The notes beneath the pieces are model-generated. The model did not search any database and was not told the origin of the DNA. It worked only from the letters and a program-made list of their open reading frames with translations. The translations under genes and the position numbers were made by a program. From assembly GCF_000151665.1 (NCBI RefSeq), contig NW_013171866.1, positions 1-64,000 of the forward strand: a stretch of DNA of 64,000 nucleotides. The letters are read 5' to 3'. Origin of the DNA: Blastocystis hominis (Eukaryota > Sar > Bigyra > Opalinata > Blastocystidae). Positions 44,282-57,772 of the stretch are shown piece by piece. Numbering within the stretch: the stretch's first letter is position 1; every line of letters starts with the position of its first letter.

Positions 44282-44952
44282 CTACATCAAATCAACGTAT
44301 TTATTGTACCGTTTGGTTTTTGGCTCTTTCCTTGCTGGTGGAATCTTCTTCCGCTCTACAAAGGTTGACAACGAATCCACTACATCGAACACCCGCTGAA
44401 AAAGGTACACAACTGCTGGGAACGCCTCATAATCGCGTTTACATCTGTATGCGTATTGGAGACAGGCACATTGGGAGCAACTGCCGGTTTCAGATCATTT
44501 TTTAACTTGTTAAACAACGTGATACTTTCTTGGACCGATTTGCGAATAGAATTGTAATCCTTCACGGTTTCTCCTACAAGACATCACAAATCAATCAATT
44601 CCTACCTTCTCCGACGATTTCAGGGAAGATATCCATCACATTATCCAGCGTTACTCTACTCGTTTCTGTGTATGACGGTACATTCTCCTGAGACGCTAGG
44701 AATATTTGACGTTGCAAGGACTCCATCTCCCTGGCAGGCAGAATAGAATTGACGTTTTGAGTCAGCATTTGAGATAGACCTTGGGAGATACTCGTTAAAA
44801 CGGTGGATCGCAGAGATTCTGCTCTATTCGTCAATGAAAAATCGAGGAAAGCACGCTTCAATCTGTTGTAGATCAATCGGTTGTAAGATACACTCTATAA
44901 TCTGGTTACACAACGATCTCTGCTCGTCGTAATCAGAGCTGATCTGTTGCAT
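44282..44952 (-). CDS. Small coiled-coil protein of unknown function
   Basis: From ATG 44952 (MQQISSDYDEQRSLCNQIIE), introns of 31, 32 and 29 nt give a protein of about 190 residues ending RYNKYVDLM. It is largely helical: LKRAFLDFSLTNRAESLRST, LSQMLTQNVNSILPAREM, YNSIRKSVQESITLFNKL, VNAIMRRSQQLLDSLSTFVE. It has a basic C-terminal tail (ERKKIPPARKEPKTKR). There is no signal peptide or membrane helix. The size and layout would suit a subunit of a larger complex, but I recognise no family. Confidence 0.65.
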
Positions 44953-45021
44953 CCATACAATTCTGCTTGGAAGTGATTTTGAACAGACAAAAATCGGGCT
45001 TTAAATTTGATGGTTTGATTG

Positions 45022-45029
45022 TACAAACA
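45022..45029 (-). terminator. 3'-end motif TGTTTGTA that sets the stop of MLH1
   Basis: The last codons read TTC GAG CGC TGT T, then TTGG, then TGTTTGTA (one base from the usual motif). FERC is the universal C-terminus of MLH1, so the stop must fall exactly here although the genome has none. Confidence 0.85.
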
Positions 45030-45033
45030 CCAA

Positions 45034-47523
45034 AACAGCGCTCGAAAACACGATACAGTCGATCTGTACTTGCTAGAAGCTGAATTGCACCCGAGCTCCA
45101 AAGTCTATCCGAGATAATCATCTGCTTCTTTGCCTGAGGATACAACACAGATTGGATCAAGCTCTCCCACTCCTCCTTCTCTTCTCTTTCTTTGCAAACA
45201 GGAATAAAACTATAAAAACGCGCGAGTTCTCTTGCAATCTCGTCCAGGCATTGCTTTTCGTTCGTATAGTGCACCTGCGTGCATAGATTAAACAAAAACA
45301 GCGGTAAATACCCGTAGAACGGCTCATAGTCCGAGATGAGCAGAGGCAGTGCGCGAAGGACCCATTTTCCATTCTCATCCTGTTCAATTCCTATCGAAAA
45401 GTAATCCTTCAGCATCGGAGCGAACTCCTTCAACTTGCTCATCGAGCATGTTTCTCCCTTCTTGGCCTCCACGGCCGAAATGAGTGTTTGGATATCGAGT
45501 GCGCGATCCATGTATTGAATCTCGTAGAAGCACCCGAAGTTGAAGAGAATGAGCTGATAGAAGAACTCCTCTCTACGCGTGATTCGTTCTCCTCCTCTCC
45601 CACAAAATCAGCGACAAGCGGAAGAGATAGAGGCAGTTCTCGAACTGCACGACGGCGCTCGATGTGTCGTCGAGGCAGGCGATGAACACGCTTTTCTGCA
45701 GGATTTCGCGCGTGTTGGAGCAGTTGGAGCCGGCGATGCGGACGTCCTCGCAGAGCGCGAAGACGCTGGAGAGCTGGAGGTCGTCGCGCGTGGGTTTGTA
45801 GGGCGTGTCGATGACGTTGTCGGAGAGAATGGCCAAGGAGCGACGGCCCTGCGTGTGGGGAAGGCAGGGCGAGGCGTCGAGGGAGGAAGAAAGAGCGTCG
45901 AGGGAGGAGGGCTGCGATGGAATGAACGAAAGCGACGCGGCGAAGGATTGTGAAGCAGACGGGGAGTTTGGGTTTGGGTTTGGGTTTGGGTTTGGGTTTG
46001 GTGAGTGAAGGGAGGTTGGATTGAGAGAAGGATTTGGAGTGGAGGATGAATTGGAATTGGAATTGGAATTTAAATTCGTTTTGGTTTTCGTTTGTGTCGG
46101 TGATTCAAAAAAACTCTCCTGATTCGATGATCTCGCCAATCGATGAATCGGAGAAACCGCGGAAACCGTGGAAACCGCGGAGTCCCTCGCGGGGTCCGCG
46201 CTCTCCTCACCCATCCACGAATCATCCAAACAAATCGAGTTTTCCTGCGTGGCGAATTGAATCGTCCGCTGCGAGTAATCCACGCGCACCTTCTTCGACG
46301 CGCTCTGCGCGCACACGCCATCCCCGCGGGACACTCCCTTCGTCGGCGTGACCTTCCCCACCGCCTGCAGACTCAACGCCCGATCGATCTCCGTTTCCAC
46401 CGTTTCCACGATCCGTTTCACGACGTAGTCCTCGTCCAGAAAGCAGACCTCGCGCTTGTTCGGATGCACATTGACGTCCACCATACGTGTGTCGATCTCC
46501 AGCGACACATAACAAAATTGGCTCTGATTGCGGGACCGGCTGTTCGAGTCGCTGCAGTAGTAATACTGTTCCAGAACGCGCCGAATCCCCTGGCGAAGCC
46601 GCGAGTTCTGGATCGCGCGGCCGTTCACGAACAAAACGAAGCTCACCGCGGGGGAAATCGGGATTGGCGACTTCGGAGAGAGCACGATTTCCGCGGAAAA
46701 TGGACATTCCACGCCGGACTCCCGCTCGACTCGGATTCGGCGGAGCGTGGGGCGGATGGCGGAGCCCAAAACGCCTGCGATGCTGTCTTCTAAGGAGGCG
46801 CAGCGCGGAGATTTGAACAAAACGCGGTTCGGTATTTCCTTGAGGAGGAAGGAAATGCCCTGCGGAGCGTAGTGGATGCTGAAGAGCTGCAGTAAGGAGA
46901 CGATTTGTTTGGTTTCTTCGGATTCTTTGCCCAAATACATGGTTTGGCGGGAAGGAATCGTGTAGAAGAGATCGTCCACCGTGATGCTGGTGCCTTTTGT
47001 GGACGCCACTGCTTCCAATTTGCCATCGATTAGCTCGTTTCCGCGATAGCGAGCTCTATTGTGACACATGGACAAGAATTGTACTTCCACCCACAAATAT
47101 CGGACTCTCGCTTTGTTACGACCATGACTCTGCTCACAGTACTAATGGACGCTAAGGCTTCGCCGCGAAATCCAAAGGTTTGAATTGTACTGAGGTCATC
47201 GAGTATTCGCAACTTGCTCGTGGTGTAGCGCTCACACAGAATGGGAAGATCTTCTTTCTGCTCGTAAATAGCGAAACACAATACAAACAAGAATTCCATC
47301 TCCATTATCCTGAATTTGCATCTGCTTCAAACCTCCATGCGATATGGAAATGATAATGTTCGTGGCATGTGCGTCAATACTGTTTTCGATCATCTCTTTC
47401 AATGCAGAGCTCGGCCTCTGAACCACCTCACCCGCCGCGATCTTGCTTACCACATCCTCACTTAATCGTTTGATGTGTCTCCTTGGGTCATTAGGTTATT
47501 CTATATGAATACTCTGAGTCCAT
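45034..47523 (-). CDS. MLH1: DNA mismatch repair protein MLH1
   Basis: MutL-homologue GHKL ATPase that forms MutL-alpha with PMS-type partners. From ATG 47523: MDSE, a 31-nt intron, [32 protein letters not shown] (ATPase I), QIQDNGDGI (II), [12 protein letters not shown] (III), [34 protein letters not shown] long disordered linker rich in Asn, Ser and Pro follows, with (PN)n and (NS)n runs. The C-terminal dimerisation domain runs from [18 protein letters not shown] through [18 protein letters not shown] to the invariant end YRVFERC. Introns of 31, 31 and 29 nt were read; one lies between the linker and the C-terminal domain near 45.55 kb. No genomic stop follows FERC; the poly(A) tail would supply it. 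Confidence 0.93.
45966..46001. repeat. (TTTGGG)n coding microsatellite in MLH1
   Basis: About six TTTGGG units, encoding (Pro-Asn)n in the MLH1 linker on the minus strand. A GGAATT-type hexamer run encoding (Asn-Ser)n lies just beside it near 46050-46075. Confidence 0.93.
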
Positions 47524-48276
47524 AACAATGGGTCAGAAGAACAAGTCGTATCAATATGAAACACAAAAAAAATAATGCGTTAATGGCCTAAAACCTTTGC
47601 AAAATACGAAAAATGAATAGGCAACGCAAAAAAATGCATAAAATACACTGTCATGAGTGGCGCCATGAAAATGCTGTGTTTCAGGTAATGATTCGTTTGA
47701 GCTTATTACTTCAAAATAAGGGGTTCCATAATCTTTTCTGTAAATGCATTTGTGTTGTTACGTTATATAGGAAAAGGAGCTTGTTTTTATAGTTAATGCC
47801 AATAACTGTACTTGTGCAATGAACAACCAATGAAACGACACATTATCAAATTCACCTTGTCTCAAAATTAACTAAGTTTGTTTCATGATATATGAGTGCG
47901 GTTACCCCTTTGAGTCGCCCATATTATAACCTATACCCTATATGTAAGTTATGCTGTTTTCTGTGAACTAGTTTGTTGGCCGCCTCAAGTGTATAATAGA
48001 AGTCTAGGATGCCAATCTTTGGTTTATTCTCACGTAGTTTCTTGTGTACCTTATTCCGCCCCGAAAGTTGCTATTTCCAGACTGGAAAAGCGTTCTTGTA
48101 GTTGTGTCCCCACTGCAAAATGGGTTCCTCGAAACGAGGGTGAAAAGTTGAAGTGTCGAGGGAGGATTAAAATTGGGAAGTACATTTTCCACGCCGTTTT
48201 GTCTCCCAAAACCAAGTAATCTGGTCATTGCATTCTCTTTATACATTGTGTGTTTTTTTTAATCAACAAACACACC
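47524..48276. other. Intergenic stretch
   Basis: Between the MLH1 start and the PP1 end. Short open frames exist at 47989-48246 on both strands but none has recognisable features. The 3' motif of PP1 lies at 48264. Confidence 0.45.
48264..48271 (-). terminator. 3'-end motif TGTTTGTT
   Basis: Exact motif 6 nt past the TGA of PP1. Confidence 0.7.
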
Positions 48277-49316
<1,040 letters not shown>

Positions 49317-49541
49317 TGAGTTTTGCTTGGATGCACAGTCTACAGCCAGATAAGGTGTGCTCACAAATTGAAAAGTGGACCGCTTGAACAAGTCCAATGC
49401 GCTCCAGTTTTCGTAGATTTCCCCAACCGACACCTACCGTTCTAAAAAGTGCACGAAACCTCTTTCTAGTCTCTTCAAAGAAGAACGAATAAAAGAACTC
49501 ATTTCTTCCGAAATGAAACGCCCTTCTCGAAATGTCTTTCC

Positions 49542-49549
49542 AACAAACA
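49542..49549 (-). terminator. 3'-end motif TGTTTGTT
   Basis: Exact motif 10 nt past the TAA of the giant surface-protein gene; the PP1 start is about 225 nt further on. Confidence 0.7.
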
Positions 49550-49559
49550 CGCAACAACT

Positions 49560-52500
49560 TTACAATTCAAAGAGATCCACAGGTCCACAGTCGCAGTAGC
49601 ACTTCGAACCTTCCGAATAGCACTTGCACCCATCTTCCATGAAGCCGGACAGATAGCTGCTTCCACACCGCTGCGCCGCGGCCGTAAACCGCAGAGTCAT
49701 CGCCTCGTTGCTGTTTCCAGCCTCGTCGCGGAACGCGTCCTCGCCCACCTCCAGCTGCACCTCCACGAACGGCAGGTTCTCGTTTCCGCGGTTAAACCCG
49801 CGCACCGGCAGGATCCGCACCTCCCTTCCCTCCACGGCCACGCTCAGCGCGTCCAGCGGCACTCTCTGGCCATTGGTCCGCAGCACGAGGTTGTCCACGG
49901 CGAAGAGCCGCACGGGCTCGTCGAAGCGCAGCACCAGCGGGAGGTCGCTCGGCACGTTGCTCTGGCCCTCACGCGGCTCCGTCTCCAGCACCAGCGGCCG
50001 CGTGGCGTCCGCCGTCGTCGTCAGCGTCACGCGCAGCTCGGGCAGGCAGTGGCCCGCGGCGTCCATGAGCAGGCAGGCGGGCAGCGTCAGCGTCAGCTCC
50101 GCGCTGGCGGGCAGGCCGAAGGGCTCCAGCTCCACCGTCGCGCCGTCCGTGCGGATCTGCGAGGCGGGCAGCGAGGCCGTCCAGGCGTCCGAGGCGGAGG
50201 CCAGCGAGGCGGAGAGCGCGGAGAGGACGAAGACGGGCTGGTCGAAGACGAGGGAGAGCGGGGCGGCGGGGTCGAGGTCAAGGAGGTCGGCGGGCGTGGT
50301 GAGCAGTGTGGGCAGCTGCGTGGAGGCCGTGGTCGTGAAGGTGAAGGCGCCGTACACGAAGCGCGCAGCCACGGCGGCGGCGTCCAGCGAGCTCACGGGG
50401 CGGTCGGTCGAGTAGAGCGTGTACTTGGAGGCCTGCTCCAGCGCGGCGGCGGCGGGGAGCGCGAGGAGCAGCCGGGCGGACTCCGTCGAGGCGGTGAGGT
50501 TGAAGAACGCGCCGGTGGTCATGTCCTCCAGCACGAACGCCGCGTCAGGGTTCAGCTTCACCGCGCGGTCGAACGTGAACTCCAGCGAGGGGCGCAGCGA
50601 CACGTCCACAGCGCCGTTCGCCACGCTCGACTGCGTGTAGGTCAGCTCCGCGACGCGGTTCGGCACCACCACCGCGGGGGACACGAACAGCTCGCCCAGG
50701 CGGCGGCCCAGCGTGTCCTGCGCCGTGCAGAACAGACGCACCGAGGCCTCCGCGGGGATCTGCGTGAAGGAGAGCGTCTTCGCGCCGTCCAGACGCAGCT
50801 CGGCCTTCAGCCCGCTCGCCAGCACGTCGCCGTGCAGCAGCTGCTCGGACGCGCCGGCCAGCGCGCAGAACACGTCGGCAGGGACGTCCACATCCACGCT
50901 GACGCTGGCGGCGCCCAGCGACGTGACGACGAAGTCGCTCACGGTGAGGGAGGCGGAGTCGGCGATGGACTGGGTGGTGAAGGAGAGCGGCACGGACTGG
51001 CTGACCGCGGGCGAGGACAGCGAGTACGCCCAGCAGAGTCCGGAGTAGTGGAAGGACGAGATCAGTCCGGTGAACACCACGACGGCGCGGCGCTCCGCGT
51101 CCGCCACGGCGTAGCCGTGCACCAGGCGGCCCGCGTTGATCGCGCACTCCACGGCGGAGTCCACGAAGCTCACCGAGAACGTGGCCACCGCGTAGGAGGC
51201 GCCGGGGACCACGGACTCCACGGAGGCGGAGATGCTCGAGGAGAAGTCGAAGGTGATGGCAGTGGGCTCGCTCTTCCCCACCGTGTTCATGGCGGTGATG
51301 TTCACCAGCACGGGGCCGTCCTCCAGGCCGCGCAGCACCGCCGAGGGCTCCGTCACGGTCAGGAGAGTGGATCCCGTCGCCACCTCATACCCGGTGATCG
51401 CTTCGCGCGACGCGGCGGGCTCCCAGGTCAGCTGCATGGCGTCGGCCGCCAGCTGCAGGAACTGCACGCTCTCCGCGCTCACGGGCTGCGGAACGGTGGA
51501 AGGAACGTCCGTCTGCGTCACCAGCAGGGGCTGCGAAAACGCGGAGGAGCCCATCGCCGTGGTGGCCTTGACGCGGATCTGAATGGCGCTGGATCGCATG
51601 CGGAGACGACGCGCGGCATCCGTGGCATCCGTGGCGTCCGAAGCGTCCGAAGCGTCCGAAACAGTGGGGAGGGCAATGCGGTACGAAGAAGTCATCGGCG
51701 ACGCCTCCATATCCACCAGCACGAGCTCCTGATCGTCCATCTCGGCAAGGAACGTGTAGCTCAGCAGGGAGTACGAGTAGGTCAGCGGTGTGGTCACCTC
51801 CACTTGCACGGCGTCCTCTTCCACAGCCAGCAGCACCGGGGCGGCGGGCGCCTCGGGAGCGGGAGCGGGATCCGCTGCGGTGGAGTACTGCGTGGTGGAG
51901 AAGTCGTTGACCACGTCGTTGTACACGGTGATCTTGATCACCGAGGACAGCTCCGGGTCGATGGGGCTGATCACAGAGGCGAGACGCGTCACCTCCGTGG
52001 CGGCGCGGCCCATGCACACATCATCGAAGGTGATCTGCTGGTTCAGCGGCAGCACGGTCACCGTGTAGTGGCAAGCGCCGGGCAGCGACATCGCCGCCTC
52101 CAGCGAGGTATCCAGCGCGGCGTCGAACGACAGCAGACCCACACCGGTCTGGAGATAGGTGAGCTCCACGTTCTCCACGGGCATGGGAGGCACCGACGGC
52201 GTGCGGACGCGGCAAGTGATTGTCATGCTCTGCATCGGATTGCCCGACAGATCGTTCGCCATGGTGTCCAGACGTAGCGAGTAGGTCGCAGGCGTCGCCA
52301 GGCGGAGCTGGCGCCAGGGAATCTCCACGCGAGCGGGGTCCTCGGCGTCCACCGCCAGCTGCGCGCTGGGGATCTGCACCACCGAGGCGTCCTCCGTGTT
52401 CATCAGATAGACGAAGCTGTTCTCCACCAGCTGCACGGGCTCGTTGAACACCACGAACAGACGCGAGGTGGCGCCCAGCTCCAGCGTCTCCGACACAGCC

Positions 52501-55500
52501 TCGCCCGAGGACACGCCCACGACCACCGGACCCACCGTATCGGGACCCACCGTGGCGTAGAGCATCGAGCTCACGCCCGTGGCAGGCGAGTTGGTGTTCT
52601 CGATCATGAAGCAGCCGTTGTCCACCATGAACGAGTACGACTCTCCCGACTTCAGCAAGGCGGTGTCCGCGGGAGTCCAGCGGAAAACGGTCGACGAAAC
52701 GGTCACGATCTCCTGCAGAGCCACCGTGCGCGTGGCGAGGGAGTCGTGGATGATCAGAGCCACGCAGGAGGCGTCCGACGAGCGAACAACGTTCTGGTTG
52801 AAGGTGATTTCCAGCGTGGGCTGCACCGAGATCAGCTCGCTCTCGCCCATGACCGCGATCGAAGAGAGCATCTGCGGCATCGCGAAGCGGCGGCTCAGCA
52901 CCACATCGCCCACCGCGACGTCCTCGCCTTCCACGGTGCTGGTCACGCCCTCGCCAGGCAGCACCGGCAGGAAGCGCACCGCGCACACCTGCGTCGCCTG
53001 CTGCGAGACCACGTCCACGACAATCTTGAGCACTTCGCCCTTCACTTCGCCGTGGATGCGCTCAGCGAACGGCACCACATCGCCCTGGCAGGACAGGAAG
53101 CGCACGTAGCTCAGCTCGCTGGGCGCCTGGATCGGCTTGTTGAACGTCACATCGATGCGGGATCCCACCATCACTTGCAGACTCTGCATGTACACCGCGT
53201 TCGCGGACAGAGCCACAGGACCGGCAGGGAGGAAGGAGAACGCGTACAGCTGCTGCGCGGCGTTCGAGGCGGGGCTCTGCGCTCCCGTGGTCAAGGACAC
53301 GAACGCGCCCTCCTCCGCAACGAGCATCACGTGGCCGGCAAAGCAGGCAGTGTTGTTCGAGAGCAGGAAGGAGGCTTCGGAGCCGCTCACCATGATCGAG
53401 GAAGCGTCCGCCAGCACGCAGCCTTCCGTGTTCTCCAGCGACACGGCCTTGCCTGTCATATACTGCACCGGCGTATCGAACTGGATCACTACCATGCCGC
53501 CCATCATGAGGCCGATCGACACCACCGCGTCCTTCTCGGGGAAGCAGCCAGTACTGTTCACCGCCAGCGAGGCGAGCGCGGGCGTTTGGACCTGGAAGCT
53601 GTCCACCACCACCGAGGTCACGTTGCGACGATCCACGAAGCATCCGGCAGGAACAGCGAGCGTGTACAGGGTCTGGTCCTTCCAAGCCACGGCAGGGAAC
53701 AGATGGAAGGTCTGGCTGTCCACCTCCACCAGCGAGAAGCTGGAAATGGTCTCGGCGTTCTGCTCCTCGTCGATCAGCTGCATCTCGCATGGAAGCACCT
53801 CCACGGGCTCGTTCATCGAGAACACGAACGGACCCAGGATGGAGCTGGGCGCCGCGATGCTCAGAATGTAGGGGGGCGTGCGATCGTATCCGAAGGACTC
53901 CACGAACGCAAGGTTCGGATTGCCGTAGATGTCCTGCACGAAGTCCTCGTCAAACGCGAACTCGTAGATGTCATCCGGCAGGTTCTCAGCGTTCAGAGGG
54001 ATCATCACCGTCGTGCTGGGCGATTCGACGTTCGCGTAGATCGCAGGCAGCACGACCTCGCCCTCACTGTTCTTCACCAGCAAAGTGCCATTGCCTCCGA
54101 CCACATTCTCGTTGAACCGAAGAACCAGGGAAAGCATTCTGTCCACTTCGAACGCGTAGGATTCCGGTCCCTCCGTATCGGCCACAGTGAAGGACATGGA
54201 AGAGCCCATATCATACAGCACAGGCTCTCCCTGCAGAGACGAGAAGGCGTCCTCGTCGAACACGTAGGTGTACGTCTTGCCGCTGCGAAGAGGGAACGTC
54301 ATCACCACTTGGTTTTCGGAGATCTCCATGGATCCTTCCACGGGCTGGGACTCTTCCAGAATGGTCACGACGCTCGAGCTGCCCGTCGTGGCGCGCACAG
54401 GACCGCTGAAATACAGAGTGAGCTTGCTGTCCGCGGGGACCAGCACCGATCCCGAGGTAGGAATCGAGTGTTGGAAAATCACGGTGAAGGAGGAAGAGGA
54501 AACCGTGGTGAAGGGATTGAACGTGATGGCCATCATGCACAGATTATCGCTGTTGCACACAACGTTGTCCGGGATCAGGACTGTGTACTCCGTGCTCGCC
54601 GACAATCGATCGGCCTTCTTCGTGTTGTAAATAGTAAAGCTGTGGCCAGACACCACATGGATCTGGCGCTGAACCGCCACTTGATCGCGTGCCTTCACCA
54701 AGATCGTCGCGTTCTCTGCAATCACCAGATCCTGGTCGAACGTGAAGACCATCACAGAATCCAGCAGCACGTCCGACTGACCTTCCAGATTGAACGACAC
54801 CACGGAAGGAGCCATGTCGCGCGTCGTGGTGAAGCTGAGCGACGAAGCCTCGTTGGTGACTCCATACTGATTCGCGAAGCAACCCTCCGGCACCTCCACG
54901 GTGTACAGAACGAAGGGGAGCAGAGACTCCACGGAGAAGAGCTGCACCGTCGCCAGCTCGGTGGTCATCGAAATCAGCGAAACGTTATGCGAGTTGTACA
55001 CGGTGTCCGCAAACGCGTACAGCTGGCAGTCCAGCGTCAGCTGCACGGACTGGTCGAACGCCAGCGACAGCGTGGTCGACAGAGGGACCGAGTGCGCGCC
55101 ATCCGCAGGGCTGCATGCATCCTTCAGCAAGACGGGCTTCTGCGAGCTGTAGATCGTGACCGTCTCCTCCAGCACCGTCAGATCGTTTCCATTTCCGAAG
55201 ATGTTATACACCACATCCGGCTCGAGCGTGATAAGATAGCTGTGTCCGCTCAGCGCTCCCGAGAAGGGGATGTTCAACGTGCGATCCTCCACGAACAGCG
55301 CACTGGACGCGACCGAGATCACCGACTCGCATCCCTGGCAGGTCAGCATCACCGAGCCCGTTCCCAAGGTCACCACGCTCGAGAACTGCAGGTGCAGCAC
55401 GTCCGAATCAAACGCCGTGTTCGACGTCAGCGACTGGGCCACCGGCTGCACCGTCTCCGTCGAGATGACAATGCTGAACTGAGCTCGCTCGTTTCCATTA

Positions 55501-56578
55501 CCCGAAGCATCCACGATCAGGCCAGCAGGCACATCCACGCTGACGCTCTCGCCGGACTGGAAGCGAATGGGGTTGGGAATCACCACGCGATTGTTCTCCA
55601 GCGAAAGCATCTCCGCCGTGTACAGGAAGGTGAAGTTCGAGGAGCGGACCGTGATTCCGCCATCGATCGCTCCGGAGAGAGAAACCGAGGCGGAGTCCGT
55701 GATCTGGAAAATGAGGTCCGAAATACGCGAGGCGGCCTGGAGATCGTCGATTGGCTGCAGCTGGAGAGCCACGACCGGACGATCCATGTCAGCGATACGG
55801 AACGCAAGGTAGATAGGCTCCGAATACTCGTTGCCGTTGAGATCACTGATGCTTCCCTCCTCAATAATCACAGAGCACTGCATCGAGCTCGGAATCTCGA
55901 ACGGAATCGTGAGAACCGACTCAGCCACCACGGGAATGTCCTCCGGAATCGCAAGCACCGTTGATCCGCAAGTAATACTGGATGTCCAGTTACCTGTGAC
56001 CATCACGTCCTTGTTGAAATGGAACTCAAGGGATCCGCTCACACCAATCTCGCCATTCATCTCAGGGACCGTCTTCACAAGGACGGGTTCTGCAGAGTCC
56101 ATGGTAGTGATAATGTAATCAGAAAAACCATCAAACGGCATTTTGTTCTTTCCAAGGATAGAACCCTTGGGAATGGCAATTCTATAGGTTTGGGAGAGCT
56201 CCAGCTGCGGAATAAGAGTCAACGTGGTTCCCTCAATCATGGAGTCCTAGACATGATACGAAAAGTGCACCACAAACATAAAGATTCAGAACAGTGACTC
56301 GGGCGTCCTGCATTAAATAGGCAACACAGTTCGTGCTACATTCGATCTCTTGATCAAACTGAATCAAAATTCGATCTCCCATTGTGAAGTTCGCAGAACC
56401 TGATTCCGGGCTAAACGAAACAATACTGGGAGAAGTAACGAATGAAGCTATACATTATAACGTGCTGACGGAGCTAATACCTTTCGATATGACACAAAGA
56501 ACGACAAGAACAACTACAAAGAAATTCTATACATAAGAACCCATTATTTGGAAAATAAACACCTACATTTGCATTCAT
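49560..56578 (-). CDS. Giant secreted Ig-like (SwmB/Big_5-type) and FN3 repeat protein, adhesin-like
   Basis: About 2,330 residues. ATG 56578 (MNAN, 40-nt intron, NFFVVVLVVLCVISKA) is a signal peptide. About sixteen beta-sandwich units follow, each opening with Pro and carrying an L-x-F-x-F-x-x-x-V core: LEFHFNKDV, LSLAFDQSV, VMVFTFDQDL, LTLYFSGPV, LVLRFNENV, LFVVFNEPV, LEFTFDRAV, LVLRFDEPV. This is the bacterial Ig-like/SwmB pattern of surface adhesins. About two-thirds along are two FN3-like units (LTWEPAASREAITGYEV) and a Ser/Asp/Thr run. The C-terminus is a Cys-rich knob (CKCYSEGSKCYCDCGP) with no membrane helix. Only three introns, all at the 5' end; about 6.6 kb is one exon. GC content is far above the flanks. 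Ligand unknown. Confidence 0.85.
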
Positions 56579-57772
56579 TGTCACTATGAAGCAATATCTA
56601 GTAAGCACACTCGTTTAGAAGTTCGTGTACAGGTGTTCTTGATTATCATCAAGTATGGTTAAATTGCTTTAACATATTATTAAGCACATGGGATTGATAG
56701 AAAGAGCTCGAAGGTGTTGAAACGTATTATGGAAATAGAATGGTGTGGAATAATAGGAAGGAGGTGAATTGTGTGTTGAGTATTTGCTGATGCTCGTTTT
56801 TGTATGTGTGTTAATACTTGCTTTGAAAATGACATTATTTGGAATAATGTCATGAATCAGATAATATCTTGAAATGGTAGTTTTACTATTTGAAAAAGGA
56901 AGGGATTCTGGATGTGGACAAGGTATATGTGTACGATAAGATATCATGACACAAATGTTACAAAACAATTGAAAAGTGTTTTCTGTAAAGAGACGACAAA
57001 AACGCAAAAGTACTCTCTGATAGGCTGTCCTAACAGTCCTTATTATAACATTTATCTATTTATTTTGTACCAATTAGATATTGGAAACAATCTAGGAGTT
57101 TGAAATGAGAGACGTTGTTTATTGATTATTTCTTGACTGTTCCACACACACACATATATATATATATATGGAGAAATAGTTGTAGTAATTATCCTACTTA
57201 AAGAAAGAACGAGAATATTCGTTTGCGTTCAAACTATTACCAGTATCGCTATATCAACATATTGCTGATTATATTCTAAAAACAGAGAAGAGAAATAGAT
57301 TTCCATTTTCGTATCAAGTACACAACACATTTGTATACAACATTCAACTCCTGCATAATATCCAACATACCCTCATCGTTTTTATATCCATTATATTCAG
57401 ATGTACCACAACTACAGAGATGTCACCTTGATATTAGAAACCCCTTCAATTCTCAATATAACAGAGAACATACTCACAATGTATTTGATAGATTATGAAG
57501 TTTGTTATCTCACTCAAAGATTAAACAAATATCACCTTGATTCTTGTTCTGTTTGCTTTAATCACTGAAAATTACATTACTATCTATAAGAAAAATGATA
57601 CGTGACTCATTGGTAAACTAATTGGTTCTCCAGGCAAAGAAATAATCCCGTAATAGAATTGGAATTAGAATTAATCATTCTTTTAATCCGCAAACAATGA
57701 AGAATTGAAACCGTTTTGAAATATATTTAATCACAAAACCGTTGCGTTTCTTTTCAATATTTTTTCCTTCCC
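56579..57772. other. AT-rich intergenic stretch
   Basis: About 1.2 kb between divergently transcribed genes. A 112-codon minus-strand frame at 56669-57007 is low-complexity and unsupported. An AC/AT dinucleotide run lies at 57142-57169. Confidence 0.45.
57142..57169. repeat. (CA)n(TA)n dinucleotide microsatellite
   Basis: A short CA run passes directly into a TA run. Confidence 0.93.

Noticed and set aside
45966-46001. Interstitial telomere-like (TTTGGG)n
   Set aside because: It is in frame, encodes (Pro-Asn)n in the disordered MLH1 linker, and sits beside another coding hexamer repeat. No sign of a chromosome end or fusion.
47989-48246. Small frames on both strands between MLH1 and PP1, one with a basic, ribosomal-protein-like end
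   Set aside because: Neither matches a ribosomal protein family I could recall, and no intron arrangement improved them.
52746-55964. Very long plus-strand open frame antisense to the giant surface protein
   Set aside because: It is His/Arg-rich, lacks any domain pattern and exists because the GC-rich sense codons leave few stops on the other strand. The minus frame has a signal peptide and clear Ig-like repeats.
56669-57007. 112-codon minus-strand frame in the AT-rich gap
   Set aside because: Low-complexity Ser/Tyr/Phe-rich content, no domain, no short-intron pattern and no 3' motif nearby.
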